A DNA stretch of 64,000 nt from an uncultured Collinsella sp. (GCA_900556875.1 USQQ01000003.1:62001-126000), one strand, 5' to 3'; numbered from the stretch's first letter, positions 1 to 9,481 are shown. Notes: generated by a model not told the origin, from the sequence alone. Made by a program: numbers and translations.

Positions 1-1
1 T

Positions 2-541
2 ATCCTCCTGGCCGGTACGGCAGGCACGTTGGCCTGGCTTTCGGTTACGGGCGTGCTGGTCAACCAGTTCGGCATCGGGTCGGTGACGCCATCGGTTCAG
101 GAAACGCTCAACGGCAAAGTGAAAAGCGATGTCAAGGCGAAGAACACGGGTACCGCGCCCGCCTATATTCGTGCTGCAGTGGATATCTACTGGCAGGACC
201 AGGATGGCGCACGCCTGTGGGATGAGCCGAAGGAGGAGCCGAAGGGTGAGGCGGATTACGAGATTGCGTGGAGCGTGGCTGATGCCTCGGGCGCGAACTC
301 GGCTTATAACTGGGTTAAGGCGAGCGACGGGTTCTATTACTGGACGTCGCCCGTCGCTCCCGGCGCGGAAACCGGCGTGCTCATTAATAGGGTTACCGAG
401 CTCAAGGCAACCGAAGGTCGCAATCTTGTCGTGGATATCTCCACTCAGGCGGTCCAGGCGACGCCCGATGAGGCCGTGCACGACGCATGGGGTTGCTCGG
501 TCGAGAATGACGTGCTGGTGCCGCCGCATGGAGGTGCGTAA
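2..541 (+). CDS. SipW/TasA-type secreted surface protein, 5' end outside window
   Basis: The reading frame is open from the window edge, so the start lies upstream. The first visible residues are the end of a hydrophobic signal segment (LLAGTAGTLAWLSV). A beta-rich domain follows with the pattern of SipW-dependent TasA/camelysin-like proteins: a short VNQFGIGSV strand, a KVKSDVKAKNTGTAPAYIRAA segment and a W-x-D strand. In that family the protein is secreted, cleaved by a dedicated signal peptidase and forms surface fibres or associates with them. The stop lies 2 bases before the next start, so the two genes are almost certainly co-transcribed. Family assignment is by sequence pattern only; fibre formation is inference. 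Confidence 0.6.
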   Translation: MLLAGTAGTLAWLSVTGVLVNQFGIGSVTPSVQETLNGKVKSDVKAKNTGTAPAYIRAAVDIYWQDQDGARLWDEPKEEPKGEADYEIAWSVADASGANSAYNWVKASDGFYYWTSPVAPGAETGVLINRVTELKATEGRNLVVDISTQAVQATPDEAVHDAWGCSVENDVLVPPHGGA

Positions 542-543
542 GT

Positions 544-1242
544 ATGGCGTTCCCGATTCGTAAAGGTGTTGCGCGCTCCTTGCGTTGCATGGTCGCGGCC
601 ATTTTCTGCGTGGTCGCGCTCGCTGTTCCCGCCCGTGCGTTTGCCGATACTCCCGCGATTGCCTATGACGGAAATGCGCGTCAGCTGACGGTCTCGGGGG
701 CGACGGACTCCTCGGGGGAGCCCGATCTGTTTTTGGCCTTTAAAGATCTGATGCCTGGCGATGTGCGTGATCAGCAGATAGAGATTCGTGCCACGGGCGT
801 AAAGTCCCAGGTGCGCGTGTTTGTGCGTGCCGTTGTCGATCACGAGACGGCACGCCTGCTGTCGCCCATTACCCTAACGGCGTCGGCGGGCGATGGCTCT
901 GCAGGTTGGCTCCAGACAGGAACACCGGGCAGCGCGTTCGCTTATCCCACGCAAATCGCCACGTTTACGAGCGATGGCAGCACGGTGCTTAATTTGCAGC
1001 TAAACGTTCCGACATCGGTGGGCAACGAGGTTGCCGACGCAAACAAGACCATTCGCTGGGAGATTACCGCCGAGGACGATGGCGAGAAGATTCCCGTGCA
1101 GTCTGCTGACAGCAAGAAGCCCGGCTTGCTTGGTCTGGCGGCAACGGGCGACAACACGCTCACGTTGCTTTTGGTGTTGCTGACACTTGCAATCATCGCA
1201 TTTATAGCCGCACTTCTTTTGTCCCGGAGGGATAAGCGCTAG
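544..1242 (+). CDS. LAATG-anchored cell-surface protein
   Basis: A 232-residue exported protein. It has an N-terminal signal peptide (basic start, hydrophobic residues about 14-34, ending near ARAFA), an Ig/beta-sandwich-like region without recognised catalytic motifs, and a C-terminal sorting signal: LAATG at residues 198-202, a hydrophobic helix, then RRDKR. LAxTG-type signals are known substrates of class E sortases in actinobacteria, so covalent wall anchoring is likely. It follows the TasA-like gene by 2 bases, suggesting a surface-structure operon whose signal peptidase and sortase would lie upstream of the window. Exact function is unknown. Confidence 0.65.
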   Translation: MAFPIRKGVARSLRCMVAAIFCVVALAVPARAFADTPAIAYDGNARQLTVSGATDSSGEPDLFLAFKDLMPGDVRDQQIEIRATGVKSQVRVFVRAVVDHETARLLSPITLTASAGDGSAGWLQTGTPGSAFAYPTQIATFTSDGSTVLNLQLNVPTSVGNEVADANKTIRWEITAEDDGEKIPVQSADSKKPGLLGLAATGDNTLTLLLVLLTLAIIAFIAALLLSRRDKR

Positions 1243-1333
1243 GTTCATCTTCTAAACGCAACGCCCTCCCGGGCGGCGGGCACGAAGTTCCCTGCTCGGA
1301 CAGACGTTTCAGTTGTGGCTCAGCAGCTAGTCG

Positions 1334-3634
1334 CTATTTGATCTTGGTCGTGCCCGGCGCCAGGTTGGGGTCGGTCTCGTTGGCCTCGGTCTGGAAGTGC
1401 TCGGTGTACACGTTCTTGCCGTCGCGGAACATCTCGTAGTACTGCATCTTGGCGTAATCCTCGCGCGCCTTGGTGGCGGCTGCGGCAGCGGCGTCGTCAC
1501 CGGTGACGTTGGAGGAGAGCGCCCAGCGCAGGCTGGCGTCCTCGTAGCCCACGGAGTTGATGGCGGGCAGCGACTCGCGCAGTGTCATATGCGCCTTCTG
1601 ATAGTCGGAAAGCGGGGCGCCGATCAGCTGCATCAGCTGGGTGGACAGGTAGTTGGTGGACAGGTCGTCGACCTCACTCGTCTGGTCGCAACCGGCAACG
1701 TCGTAGTTAGCCCAGATGATGTAGTCAGTCTGCCACAAGCGCTCCTGATGCGTGGCGTCGTCCTCGTCGGTAAACCACTTATCGTTGAACTTGGACGGGA
1801 AGAACGGCTGATGGTCGCCCCAGAACACCACGACCACCTTGCGGTCAAGCCTGCTCAAGGCGTTGAGGAAGTAGCGCAGCGCCTGGTCGGACTGCTCGAT
1901 GCACGAGACATACTCGTCGACATCGGACAGCGTGCCGTCCTCGACGGTCTTGGCATCCAGATCGGTCGTGTCGATGTTGAGGTGCATCTGCTTATCTGCC
2001 GGCAGCAGGCCCGTGTCGTAGCCCGAGTGGTTCTGCATGGTCACATCGAAGATGAACTGCGGGTCGGCGTTCTGGTCGAGCAGCTCCAGAATCTTGTCGT
2101 AGGTAGCCTGGTCGGTCACCATGCCGCGCAGGGTATCGGCGCCCTGGAAATCGTTGATGGACAGGAACTGGTCAAAGCCAAAGTCCTTATAGACGTTCTC
2201 GCGGTTCCAGTTGGTGGCGTGGTTGGGGTGCATGGCCGTGGTGGAATAGCCGAGCGATTTGAACTGCTCTGCCAGGTTCCCGGTCGTCTCCATGTTGTAG
2301 ATGGTGTAGGGGTACACGCCCGAACCCAGGTTGGCCATGGAGTTGCCGGTCATAAACTCAAACTCGGTATTGGCGGTGCCGCCGCCGTAGGCACTCACGT
2401 AGAGCTTGCCGCGGCTGAGGCAGTTGGACAGGTTCTTAAAGTACTGCGGGCCCTCGTAGCCGGCGCGCATGTTCTGGTAGATGGACAGGTCCGAGAAGGT
2501 CTCGTTCATGATGGCGATGACCGTGGGCTTCTCGCTGTCGAATTGCTCCTTTGCGGCGGCGCGCTCGTCGCTCTTGGCCGCGTCGGACTTGTCGTAGGCC
2601 TTGGCGTACTTTTTGAGCGTGGCCTTGGCATCGTCGACGGAGTAGTCGGCGGGTTTGGGCGGCTTGATGGACTGCGCCGCACTAATAAAGGCAGGCAGGT
2701 AGCCCTCGCGCCAGTAGCTCTCGAGCGGACGCCAGGTGTAGACGGTGATGCCGAGAGTGTTGTAGTAGTCGATGAGCGTGACATGCGCGGTCACGCCGCC
2801 CAGGCACAGCACCGCTACGAGCAGGTTGGTGAGCAGCATGCGCTTGGCGTTGGCGGCACCCTTCTGACGGTGCGGTGCCACCAGGCCGGCGTACTCGCAC
2901 AGCAGCATGGCGATGGCGGTAAAGCCCATGGACAGCACGCAGAACAGCGAGATCGAGAAGGTGTAGCCGTTGCCGGCGACCGCGGCGGCGGTGGAGATGG
3001 CCGAAAGGTCGCCCGGCTGGATCGGCATGGATTTAAACGTGATGACGAAGAACTCGGCAATGCCCAGGACAAAGAGGGCAAAGGCCAGGACCGCGGGAGC
3101 TGCGCCGTGGCGCTGGAATAGGAAGAACAGGCCGGTCATGAGTACGGTGATGATGGCCCACTCGAGCAGGATGCACAGGGGGTAGACCCAGGTAAAGTCG
3201 TGGTTGGACGAGACCTCCATGCCAAGCAGCGCAAAGACGCCGGCGAGCAGCAGGCACAGGACGGCGGCGACGAGCGGTTTGTCCACAAAGGCGCCGCGCA
3301 GGCGGGCGAGCTTGCCAGTGGGGGCGGGAGCGTCGGCCGAGGCGAACGCAAAGACGCGCGGGGCGATGCGGTCGCGGGCGATGCTGGCCCAAGCGCAGCC
3401 GGTGAGGATGGCGTTGGTCAGGATGAGCATCACAAAGGCGAGCGGCTCGTTTTGCGCGACGAGACCAATAGCGCCCCAGACAGTCAAAAAGAGCTGGAAC
3501 AGGCCAAAGGCGACGCTCCACCCAAGAGCGCTTTTGGCAACGGTGCCCGACTTTGCGCAAACGGCCTTGGCCTCGCGCAAGACAAGGTAGACGGTCGCCG
3601 CAAGACCGACGAGCGAGATGGCGGCAGCGAACAT
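1334..3634 (-). CDS. LTA synthase-like phosphoglycerol transferase (sulfatase superfamily)
   Basis: About 766 residues. The N-terminal half has several membrane helices; the extracytoplasmic C-terminal half is an alkaline-phosphatase/sulfatase fold. Visible family motifs are IMNETFSD near residue 370, which should carry the nucleophilic Thr and a metal-binding Glu, then GGGTANTEFEFMTG, HPNH and WGDHQPF. Relatives transfer glycerol phosphate from phosphatidylglycerol to lipoteichoic acid or membrane glycans. The ATG at 3634 is chosen because GAGGAG sits 7 bases upstream of it; a GTG five codons earlier overlaps that ribosome-binding site. The gene converges on the surface-protein operon. The exact polymer made is unknown. 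Confidence 0.8.
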   Translation of the reverse strand: MFAAAISLVGLAATVYLVLREAKAVCAKSGTVAKSALGWSVAFGLFQLFLTVWGAIGLVAQNEPLAFVMLILTNAILTGCAWASIARDRIAPRVFAFASADAPAPTGKLARLRGAFVDKPLVAAVLCLLLAGVFALLGMEVSSNHDFTWVYPLCILLEWAIITVLMTGLFFLFQRHGAAPAVLAFALFVLGIAEFFVITFKSMPIQPGDLSAISTAAAVAGNGYTFSISLFCVLSMGFTAIAMLLCEYAGLVAPHRQKGAANAKRMLLTNLLVAVLCLGGVTAHVTLIDYYNTLGITVYTWRPLESYWREGYLPAFISAAQSIKPPKPADYSVDDAKATLKKYAKAYDKSDAAKSDERAAAKEQFDSEKPTVIAIMNETFSDLSIYQNMRAGYEGPQYFKNLSNCLSRGKLYVSAYGGGTANTEFEFMTGNSMANLGSGVYPYTIYNMETTGNLAEQFKSLGYSTTAMHPNHATNWNRENVYKDFGFDQFLSINDFQGADTLRGMVTDQATYDKILELLDQNADPQFIFDVTMQNHSGYDTGLLPADKQMHLNIDTTDLDAKTVEDGTLSDVDEYVSCIEQSDQALRYFLNALSRLDRKVVVVFWGDHQPFFPSKFNDKWFTDEDDATHQERLWQTDYIIWANYDVAGCDQTSEVDDLSTNYLSTQLMQLIGAPLSDYQKAHMTLRESLPAINSVGYEDASLRWALSSNVTGDDAAAAAATKAREDYAKMQYYEMFRDGKNVYTEHFQTEANETDPNLAPGTTKIK

Positions 3635-3847
3635 GCTGAGACTCCTCACAAACTAAAACCTACGAAAGCGGGGATTTACCCGATTGTTACCAAGATATGC
3701 GCAGCAATTGGTGGCTGCGCACAACAACCAGCCATATTAACGCGCGCGTGTGGCGGTGTGGCGCAATGTAGTGGCGACCTGCGCGATAATGGACGGGAAT
3801 TACACGGAAACGTAAAGGCTTCTTAAAGAAATGGCGAGGGTAGGGCG

Positions 3848-4720
3848 ATGAGCGAGCAGGTTTGCGAGACGGACATGGGCGGCGACGGAGCTGCGGGCGT
3901 GGATACGTACGGCTATCCGGTCGAGACTACGGGCAACGCGGTACTGGACATTTTGGAGCACCGTTCGTCCACGCGCGCTTTTGCGCGCGATGACAACGAC
4001 CGTCCCGTGGCGGTGACCGACGAGCAGCGGGCGGCGATATTGCATGCGGCGAGTCGCGCGCCGTCGGCGGGCGCCATGATGATGTATTCCATCGTGAGCA
4101 TTCGTGAGCAGGCTACGCTCGATCGTCTTGCCGACCTGTGCGACCACCAGCCCATGATCGCCAAGGCGCCCTGGGCACTCATATTTGTGGTCGATTATGC
4201 CAAGTGGATCGATCTGTTTGAGCACGTGGGCTGCTTTGAGCCCGAGTTTGTCGAGCGCACGGGCAAGGCGCCCCGCCCCGCGCCGGGTTTGGGCGACTTT
4301 GCCATCGCGGCGCAGGATGCCGTGATCGCCGCTCAAAACGCCGTGGTCGCCACCGAGGCCCTGGGGCTGGGGAGCTGCTACATCGGTGATATCGTCGAGA
4401 ACGCCGAGGAAGTTGCCGCACTGCTGGACTTGCCTGCCTATACCATGCCGCTGTCGATGCTCATCATCGGCACGCCCCGTAAGGAGCGCCCGGCCATTGC
4501 GCATCCCGTGGTGAACCTGGTGCACGAGGAGCGTTATTGTCGCGCCGACGCCGCGACGATGGATGCGCAGGTGGCCGAGATGGATGCGATGTTTCGCCCG
4601 CACGCCCGCGAGGTGGGCGAGCGCGTCATCGACATCTACACCCGTAAGCACACGAGCCCCTTTATGGCCGAGATGAGCCGCTCTATGGAGTGGTGGTTCA
4701 AAAACTGGCTCGGAAAATGA
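3848..4720 (+). CDS. Nitroreductase family protein
   Basis: A 290-residue flavin-dependent nitroreductase-like protein. The characteristic start of the fold is visible: ILEHRSSTRAF near residue 35, then a PSAGAMMM motif expected to contact FMN, and later a GLGSCYIGDI segment. Members reduce nitro groups, quinones or other small electrophiles with NAD(P)H in the cytoplasm. The C-terminal extension after about residue 200 is longer than in minimal nitroreductases and resembles NfsA-like members. It stands alone between divergent and downstream genes. A dispersed palindrome begins 2 bases after its stop codon. Substrate is not predictable. Confidence 0.8.
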   Translation: MSEQVCETDMGGDGAAGVDTYGYPVETTGNAVLDILEHRSSTRAFARDDNDRPVAVTDEQRAAILHAASRAPSAGAMMMYSIVSIREQATLDRLADLCDHQPMIAKAPWALIFVVDYAKWIDLFEHVGCFEPEFVERTGKAPRPAPGLGDFAIAAQDAVIAAQNAVVATEALGLGSCYIGDIVENAEEVAALLDLPAYTMPLSMLIIGTPRKERPAIAHPVVNLVHEERYCRADAATMDAQVAEMDAMFRPHAREVGERVIDIYTRKHTSPFMAEMSRSMEWWFKNWLGK

Positions 4721-4722
4721 CG

Positions 4723-4755
4723 AATGTGACAAAGGGGGCGTCCCTTTGTCACATT
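4723..4755. repeat. Dispersed palindrome family A, copy 1
   Basis: A perfect 14-bp inverted repeat with a 5-base loop directly after the nitroreductase stop codon. The arm core (TGACAAAGGG / CCCTTTGTCA) recurs at 31156, 46493, 51397 and 58116. It could act as a bidirectional terminator or RNA 3' stabiliser. Confidence 0.8.
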
Positions 4756-4879
4756 CCATATCGCCGCGGTGGCCTAAAGGCCGCATAAATGTTTATCTAG
4801 CTGGGAAAACGGTGCCATTAAAATATGGGCTGATTACATATAATCCCGTCGAACGTTAAAATTGGGAGGAAACCGGCTT

Positions 4880-6907
4880 ATGGAACAAAAGGCAAAGGAA
4901 GTAGCCTCGCACGCTGCGATTCCTGTGAGCATCTCGGCGATGCTCGTCACGCTGGGCGTGGTGTATGGCGATATCGGCACCAGCCCCATGTATGTAACCA
5001 AGGCGCTCGTTGCCGGCAACGGCGGCATCGGAAGCGTCACGCAGGAGTTCGTGCTCGGCGCGCTCTCCCTTGTCGTGTGGACGGTCACGCTGCTAACGAC
5101 CGTCAAGTACGTGCTGATCTCGCTGCGCGCCGACAACCACGGCGAGGGCGGCATCTTTGCCCTGTACAGCCTGGTCAAGCGCTGCGGCAAGTGGCTCATC
5201 ATCCCCGCCATGCTGGGCGGCGCGGCGCTCCTCGCCGACGGCATCCTGACGCCTGCCGTTACCGTCACCACGGCCATCGAGGGCCTGCGCACCATCCCGG
5301 CGGTCCATGCCGTGCTCGGTGACGACCAGGGTCGTGTCGTCGCCATCACGCTTGCCATCATCATCGCGCTCTTCTTGGTGCAGCGCATCGGCACGGCCAA
5401 GATCGGTCACGCCTTTGGCCCCATCATGACGCTGTGGTTTTTGTTCCTGGGCGGCACGGGCCTGTTCTTTGTCTGCCAGTATCCCGCGGTGCTGCTGTGC
5501 CTCAACCCGTTGCGCGGCATCGCTTTTCTGCTGAGCCCCAACAACCATGCGGGCATCATGATTTTGGGCAGCTGCTTCCTCGCTACCACCGGTGCCGAGG
5601 CGCTCTATTCCGACATGGGCCATGTGGGCCGCGGCAACATCTATGCCACCTGGCCGTTCGTTAAGTGCTGCCTGCTGCTGTCCTACATGGGCCAGGGCGC
5701 GTGGCTTATCAACAACGCCGGCAACCCGGAGCTCATGGGTATCGCCGACCTCAACCCCTTCTACCAGATGCTCGCCCCGGGTCTGCGCCCCTTTGCCGTC
5801 GGCCTTTCCACCGTCGCGGCCATCATCGCCTCGCAGGCGCTCATCACCGGCGCATTCTCGCTGGTGTCCGAGGCCAGCCGCCTGGACCTCATGCCGCATA
5901 TGCAGGTCTTCTATCCTGCCGAGACCAAGGGCCAGCTCTACATCCCCATGGTCAACAACGTCATGCTCGTGGGCTGCGTCGTCGTGGTGCTGCTGTTCCA
6001 GAACTCGGCGCACATGGAGGCCGCGTACGGCCTGGCCATTACCCTGACCATGATGTGCACGACAATGCTGCTCTTCTTCTATCTGCACGAGGAGCGCAAG
6101 CTCAAGGTTGCTCCGTGGATCTTCGCGGCCTTCTTCCTTTTGCTCGAGGGTTTCTTCTTTGTGAGCTCGCTCACCAAGTTCTTCCACGGCGGCTACTTCA
6201 CCATCCTCATGGCTGCACTCATCATGGGCATTATGGTGTGCTGGTACAACGGCACGGCGGTCGAGCAACGTCAGTTTACGCTGCTGCCGCTGCGCAGCTA
6301 TCTGCCGCAGCTCAAACGCCTGCGCGACGACGATCGCTACGAGCTCATGAGCGACAACATCGTGTACCTGACCAAGGACACCAACACCGACTATATCGAC
6401 CGCGATATCGTCTACTCGATTTTGGATAAGCACCCCAAGCGCGCTCGCGCCTGGTGGTTCGTGAATGTCGAGACCATGGAGGAGCCGCATACCTTTGCCT
6501 ACTCGGTCGAGACGTTCGGCACCGACTACGTATTCCGCGTGCATCTGTACCTGGGCTATAAGATCAACCAGCGCGTCAATGCTTACCTGCGCCAGGTTGT
6601 TCAGGACCTGGCTGCCAGCGGCGAGCTGCCGGCGCAGACGCATGACTACTCGGTCTACAAGGACCCGGGCAACATCGGTACGTTTAAGTTCGTCATGATC
6701 CGCAAGCTGCTGGCGCCCGAAAGCGACGTGGAGCCCAGCGAGCGTACGGCCATCACGCTCAAGTACATCATCCGCCGCGCCGCCGGCACGCCTGCGCGCT
6801 GGTACGGCCTGGAGAACTCAAACGTGAGCTTTGAGTACGTGCCGCTGTTCACCAAGTTTAAGGCCGTGAGCAAGATGCAGCGCCTGGCTCCCGACGAGCG
6901 TCCGTAG
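4880..6907 (+). CDS. kup: Kup-type potassium uptake protein
   Basis: A 675-residue KUP/HAK/KT family K+:H+ symporter. The family signature GVVYGDIGTSPMY lies near residue 25, followed by about 12 membrane helices and a soluble C-terminal domain from about residue 460. The start at 4880 is chosen because GGGAGGAAA lies just upstream; an in-frame TTG at 4862 falls before that site. The protein imports K+ at low external concentration. It is followed by a strong terminator and then by KdpD/KdpE-like genes, so local control by that two-component system is plausible but unproven. Confidence 0.95.
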   Translation: MEQKAKEVASHAAIPVSISAMLVTLGVVYGDIGTSPMYVTKALVAGNGGIGSVTQEFVLGALSLVVWTVTLLTTVKYVLISLRADNHGEGGIFALYSLVKRCGKWLIIPAMLGGAALLADGILTPAVTVTTAIEGLRTIPAVHAVLGDDQGRVVAITLAIIIALFLVQRIGTAKIGHAFGPIMTLWFLFLGGTGLFFVCQYPAVLLCLNPLRGIAFLLSPNNHAGIMILGSCFLATTGAEALYSDMGHVGRGNIYATWPFVKCCLLLSYMGQGAWLINNAGNPELMGIADLNPFYQMLAPGLRPFAVGLSTVAAIIASQALITGAFSLVSEASRLDLMPHMQVFYPAETKGQLYIPMVNNVMLVGCVVVVLLFQNSAHMEAAYGLAITLTMMCTTMLLFFYLHEERKLKVAPWIFAAFFLLLEGFFFVSSLTKFFHGGYFTILMAALIMGIMVCWYNGTAVEQRQFTLLPLRSYLPQLKRLRDDDRYELMSDNIVYLTKDTNTDYIDRDIVYSILDKHPKRARAWWFVNVETMEEPHTFAYSVETFGTDYVFRVHLYLGYKINQRVNAYLRQVVQDLAASGELPAQTHDYSVYKDPGNIGTFKFVMIRKLLAPESDVEPSERTAITLKYIIRRAAGTPARWYGLENSNVSFEYVPLFTKFKAVSKMQRLAPDERP

Positions 6908-6959
6908 TCGACGTCTGCTGTTTGTCTAGCGACCGCAGGCTGCAAAGGCTATACACTTG

Positions 6960-7017
6960 AAACCACCACAAGGAGGCCACCACCGCAAAGGTGCCAGTCC
7001 CCTTTGTGGTGGTTTTT
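6960..7017 (+). terminator. Terminator hairpin after kup
   Basis: An AAACCACCACAAGG arm pairs with CCTTTGTGGTGGTTT, enclosing a second small stem, and a T-run follows. It separates kup from the histidine kinase gene, so the latter probably has its own promoter or depends on read-through. Confidence 0.75.
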
Positions 7018-7043
7018 GTTTTTGAGAGAGGGGCGGGGCGCTG

Positions 7044-8669
7044 ATGGACGTCCGTGCGGACGGCGATATTGCCGAGAACTTTTGGTGGCGGCGTACAACG
7101 CTGACGCGTCGCAGCCCTCTGTATGACGCCTGCGTATCGGCGGGGCTGCTAGCCGCGGCGACGATTGTGGGCGCGCTGCTCGACCATCCGGGGCTCGCGC
7201 CGAGCATCATGATCGTCTATGTGTTTGCCGTGCAGCTGTGCGCTTTCTTTACCTGGAGCCGCCTGTACTGCCTGCTGAGCTCGGCTGCCGCCGTGGCGCT
7301 CTACAACTTCTTGTTTGTCGACCCGCGCTACGCGCTATCGTTTATCGACCGCGTCTATCCCGGCATGTTCTTTATCATGTTTGCGGTCTCGCTCGTATCG
7401 AGCTCGATCGCGCTGGCCCTGCGCCGCGCCTTGGCGCAGGCTGCCGCCAGCGACCGTCGCACGCAGATGGTGCTCGAGACCAACCGCATGCTGCAGCGGT
7501 GTGGCGATCAGCAACAGATTGTGCACGCTATGGCAACGCAGCTGGCGCGTCTTTCGGACTGTCCGGTCGTGTGGTATAGCGCCGATGCCGACGACGATGA
7601 CCTGCTGCCGCGCACGATGTACACGGCCGTGGGCGATGCCGCGCCGGTGCACCAGCTGGCGCCGCAGATGCCGCCGCGGCTCTCGGCGTCCGCCTATGTG
7701 GGAACGCCGCTCGATGCCACCTATGGCGCTTCGGCGTTCTATGGCATATACCTGACTGTGCGCTCGGGTGACACCATGGTGCGCGCGGGCGATCCCGCCT
7801 CGGTGGTGGGGGTGCTCGCCATTGTCGCCGAGCCCGATGCGCTGACGCCCGAGGAGCGGACGCTTGCCGATGCCATCGCGAGCGAAGGCGAGCTGGCGCT
7901 CGATCGCGCCCGCGCCATGGAGGCCCGTGAGGAAGCGGCGGTGCTCGCTAAAAACGAGCAGCTGCGCGCCAACTTGTTGCGCTCCATCTCGCACGATTTG
8001 CGCACGCCGCTTACCAGCATTTCGGGTAATGCCGACGTGCTGCTCGACCAGGGCTCGACCGGCACGGCCGTGCTTGACGACCAGACACGCCGCGGTATGC
8101 TCCTATCCATTCGCTCGGACGCGCAATGGCTCAATGCTACCGTCGAGAATCTGCTCGCCATCACCAAGCTCGAGGGCGGCGGCATGCATCTGTCGACTAC
8201 GCTCGAGCTTATGGACGATATCGTCGAGGAGGCGCTGCGCCACGTAAACCCGGCCGTGCGCGAGCACGACCTTAAGGTGGTGGCGTGCGATGAGCCGGCG
8301 CTCGTCAACGTCGATGCGCGCCTGATGGTGCAGCTGGTGGTAAACCTGGTGAACAACGCCATTACCTACACGCCCGCGGGCTCGCATATCGTGATTTCGA
8401 TTAGCGTCGACGGCGGGTGCGTGAGGTGTTCGGTCGCCGACGACGGCCCGGGCATTGCGCCCGAGGACCGCGAGCGCATCTTTGAGTCGTTCTACACCGC
8501 CAACCATGGCCTGGCCGACAGCTGCCGCAGTGTGGGCTTGGGACTATCCCTGTGCCGCTCCATTATGTTGGCACATGGCGGTAGCATAGAGGTTGCCGCG
8601 GCGGATCCACACGGTTCGGTCTTTACGATTGAGCTTCCCGCCGCCGATGTTTCGTTTGATAAGGAGTAG
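7044..8669 (+). CDS. KdpD-type sensor histidine kinase lacking the N-terminal KdpD/Usp region
   Basis: A 541-residue membrane kinase. Residues about 25-130 form four close membrane helices like the DUF4118 sensor of KdpD. A GAF-like region follows (about 150-290), then a HisKA dimerisation domain with the phospho-acceptor His317 in SISHDLRTPLTS, and a HATPase domain (N-box near VNNAITYTPAG, DDGPGIAPEDRERIF, GLGLSL). Full-length KdpD has about 400 additional N-terminal residues (KdpD and universal-stress domains) that bind second messengers; these are missing. It probably senses K+ or turgor and phosphorylates the regulator that starts 5 bases after its stop. The target may be kup, since no kdpFABC genes are nearby. 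Confidence 0.85.
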   Translation: MDVRADGDIAENFWWRRTTLTRRSPLYDACVSAGLLAAATIVGALLDHPGLAPSIMIVYVFAVQLCAFFTWSRLYCLLSSAAAVALYNFLFVDPRYALSFIDRVYPGMFFIMFAVSLVSSSIALALRRALAQAAASDRRTQMVLETNRMLQRCGDQQQIVHAMATQLARLSDCPVVWYSADADDDDLLPRTMYTAVGDAAPVHQLAPQMPPRLSASAYVGTPLDATYGASAFYGIYLTVRSGDTMVRAGDPASVVGVLAIVAEPDALTPEERTLADAIASEGELALDRARAMEAREEAAVLAKNEQLRANLLRSISHDLRTPLTSISGNADVLLDQGSTGTAVLDDQTRRGMLLSIRSDAQWLNATVENLLAITKLEGGGMHLSTTLELMDDIVEEALRHVNPAVREHDLKVVACDEPALVNVDARLMVQLVVNLVNNAITYTPAGSHIVISISVDGGCVRCSVADDGPGIAPEDRERIFESFYTANHGLADSCRSVGLGLSLCRSIMLAHGGSIEVAAADPHGSVFTIELPAADVSFDKE

Positions 8670-8673
8670 CGCC

Positions 8674-9387
8674 GTGCCGAACTCTGCCGCAAAACCGCTC
8701 ATCTTGGTCGTTGAGGACGATCCCGCCGTCCGCAACCTTATCGTTGCCGCGCTCGAGGCACACGGCTTGCGCCATATGGCGGTGGAGACCGCCCACGCCG
8801 CCGTTGCCGCCGCCTCGTCGCAGGCGCCGAGCATTGTGCTGCTCGATCTGGGCCTGCCCGATATGGACGGCGTCAAGGTGGTGGAGTCGGTGCGCGCGTG
8901 GTCGGGCATGCCGATCATCGTGGTCTCGGCACGCAGCGAGGACGCGGACAAGATCCGCGCGCTCGATGCCGGCGCCGACGACTACCTGACCAAGCCGTTT
9001 TCGGTCGAGGAGCTGCTCGCGCGCATTCGCACGACGCTCAGGCGCCTTTCGTATGCGCAAACGGGCGGCGTTGCCTCCGAGGGCTCGTTCGATACCGGTG
9101 AGCTGCATATCAATTTTGATGCCGGCATCGCCACGATGGATGGCGAGGAGCTGCATCTGACGCCGATTGAGTACAAGCTTTTGTGCTTGCTGGCGCACAA
9201 CGCCGACAAGGTGCTGACGCACCAGTTTATCTTGCACGAGATTTGGGGCACGGCGACCAAGAGCGACCTGGCGAGCCTGCGTGTCTTTATGGGCACGTTG
9301 CGTAAGAAGATCGAGTCCGACCCCGCGCATCCGCGTTACATCCAAACCCATGTAGGCATTGGCTACCGCCTGGTCACCCAAGGCTAG
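8674..9387 (+). CDS. OmpR/KdpE-family response regulator
   Basis: A 237-residue two-domain regulator. The receiver domain has the acidic pair EDD near residue 13, phospho-acceptor Asp58 in LDLGLPDMDG and a Lys in the TKPF motif. A winged-helix DNA-binding domain occupies about 135-235 and ends with the typical YIQTHVGIGYRL wing. The GTG start at 8674 is preceded by AAGGAG with 7-base spacing, which overlaps the end of the kinase gene, so the pair is translationally coupled. KdpE-like relatives activate K+ uptake genes. Operator sites could not be identified confidently. Confidence 0.88.
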   Translation: MPNSAAKPLILVVEDDPAVRNLIVAALEAHGLRHMAVETAHAAVAAASSQAPSIVLLDLGLPDMDGVKVVESVRAWSGMPIIVVSARSEDADKIRALDAGADDYLTKPFSVEELLARIRTTLRRLSYAQTGGVASEGSFDTGELHINFDAGIATMDGEELHLTPIEYKLLCLLAHNADKVLTHQFILHEIWGTATKSDLASLRVFMGTLRKKIESDPAHPRYIQTHVGIGYRLVTQG

Positions 9388-9411
9388 ATCGCCAACCACC
9401 ATCCCAATATG

Positions 9412-9478
9412 AGTTGCGGTGAAATACGGTCTAAATTTGCCTAATTCCAGGCAAAACAGTCCGTATTCCACCGCAACT
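9412..9478. terminator. Bidirectional hairpin between convergent genes
   Basis: An 18-bp arm (9412-9429) pairs with 9461-9478 with one mismatch. A second stem (TTTGCCT / AGGCAAA) lies inside. It occupies nearly the whole gap between the response regulator and rlmKL and ends in a T-run on the plus strand. Confidence 0.75.
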
Positions 9479-9481
9479 TTG

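Noticed and set aside
1397..3121. 574-codon open frame antisense to the LTA synthase-like gene
   Set aside because: Repetitive Val/Gly/His composition and no recognisable domain, whereas the minus strand is clearly coding.
4756..4879. c-di-AMP (ydaO) riboswitch before kup
   Set aside because: The gap is too short and the conserved core is not visible.
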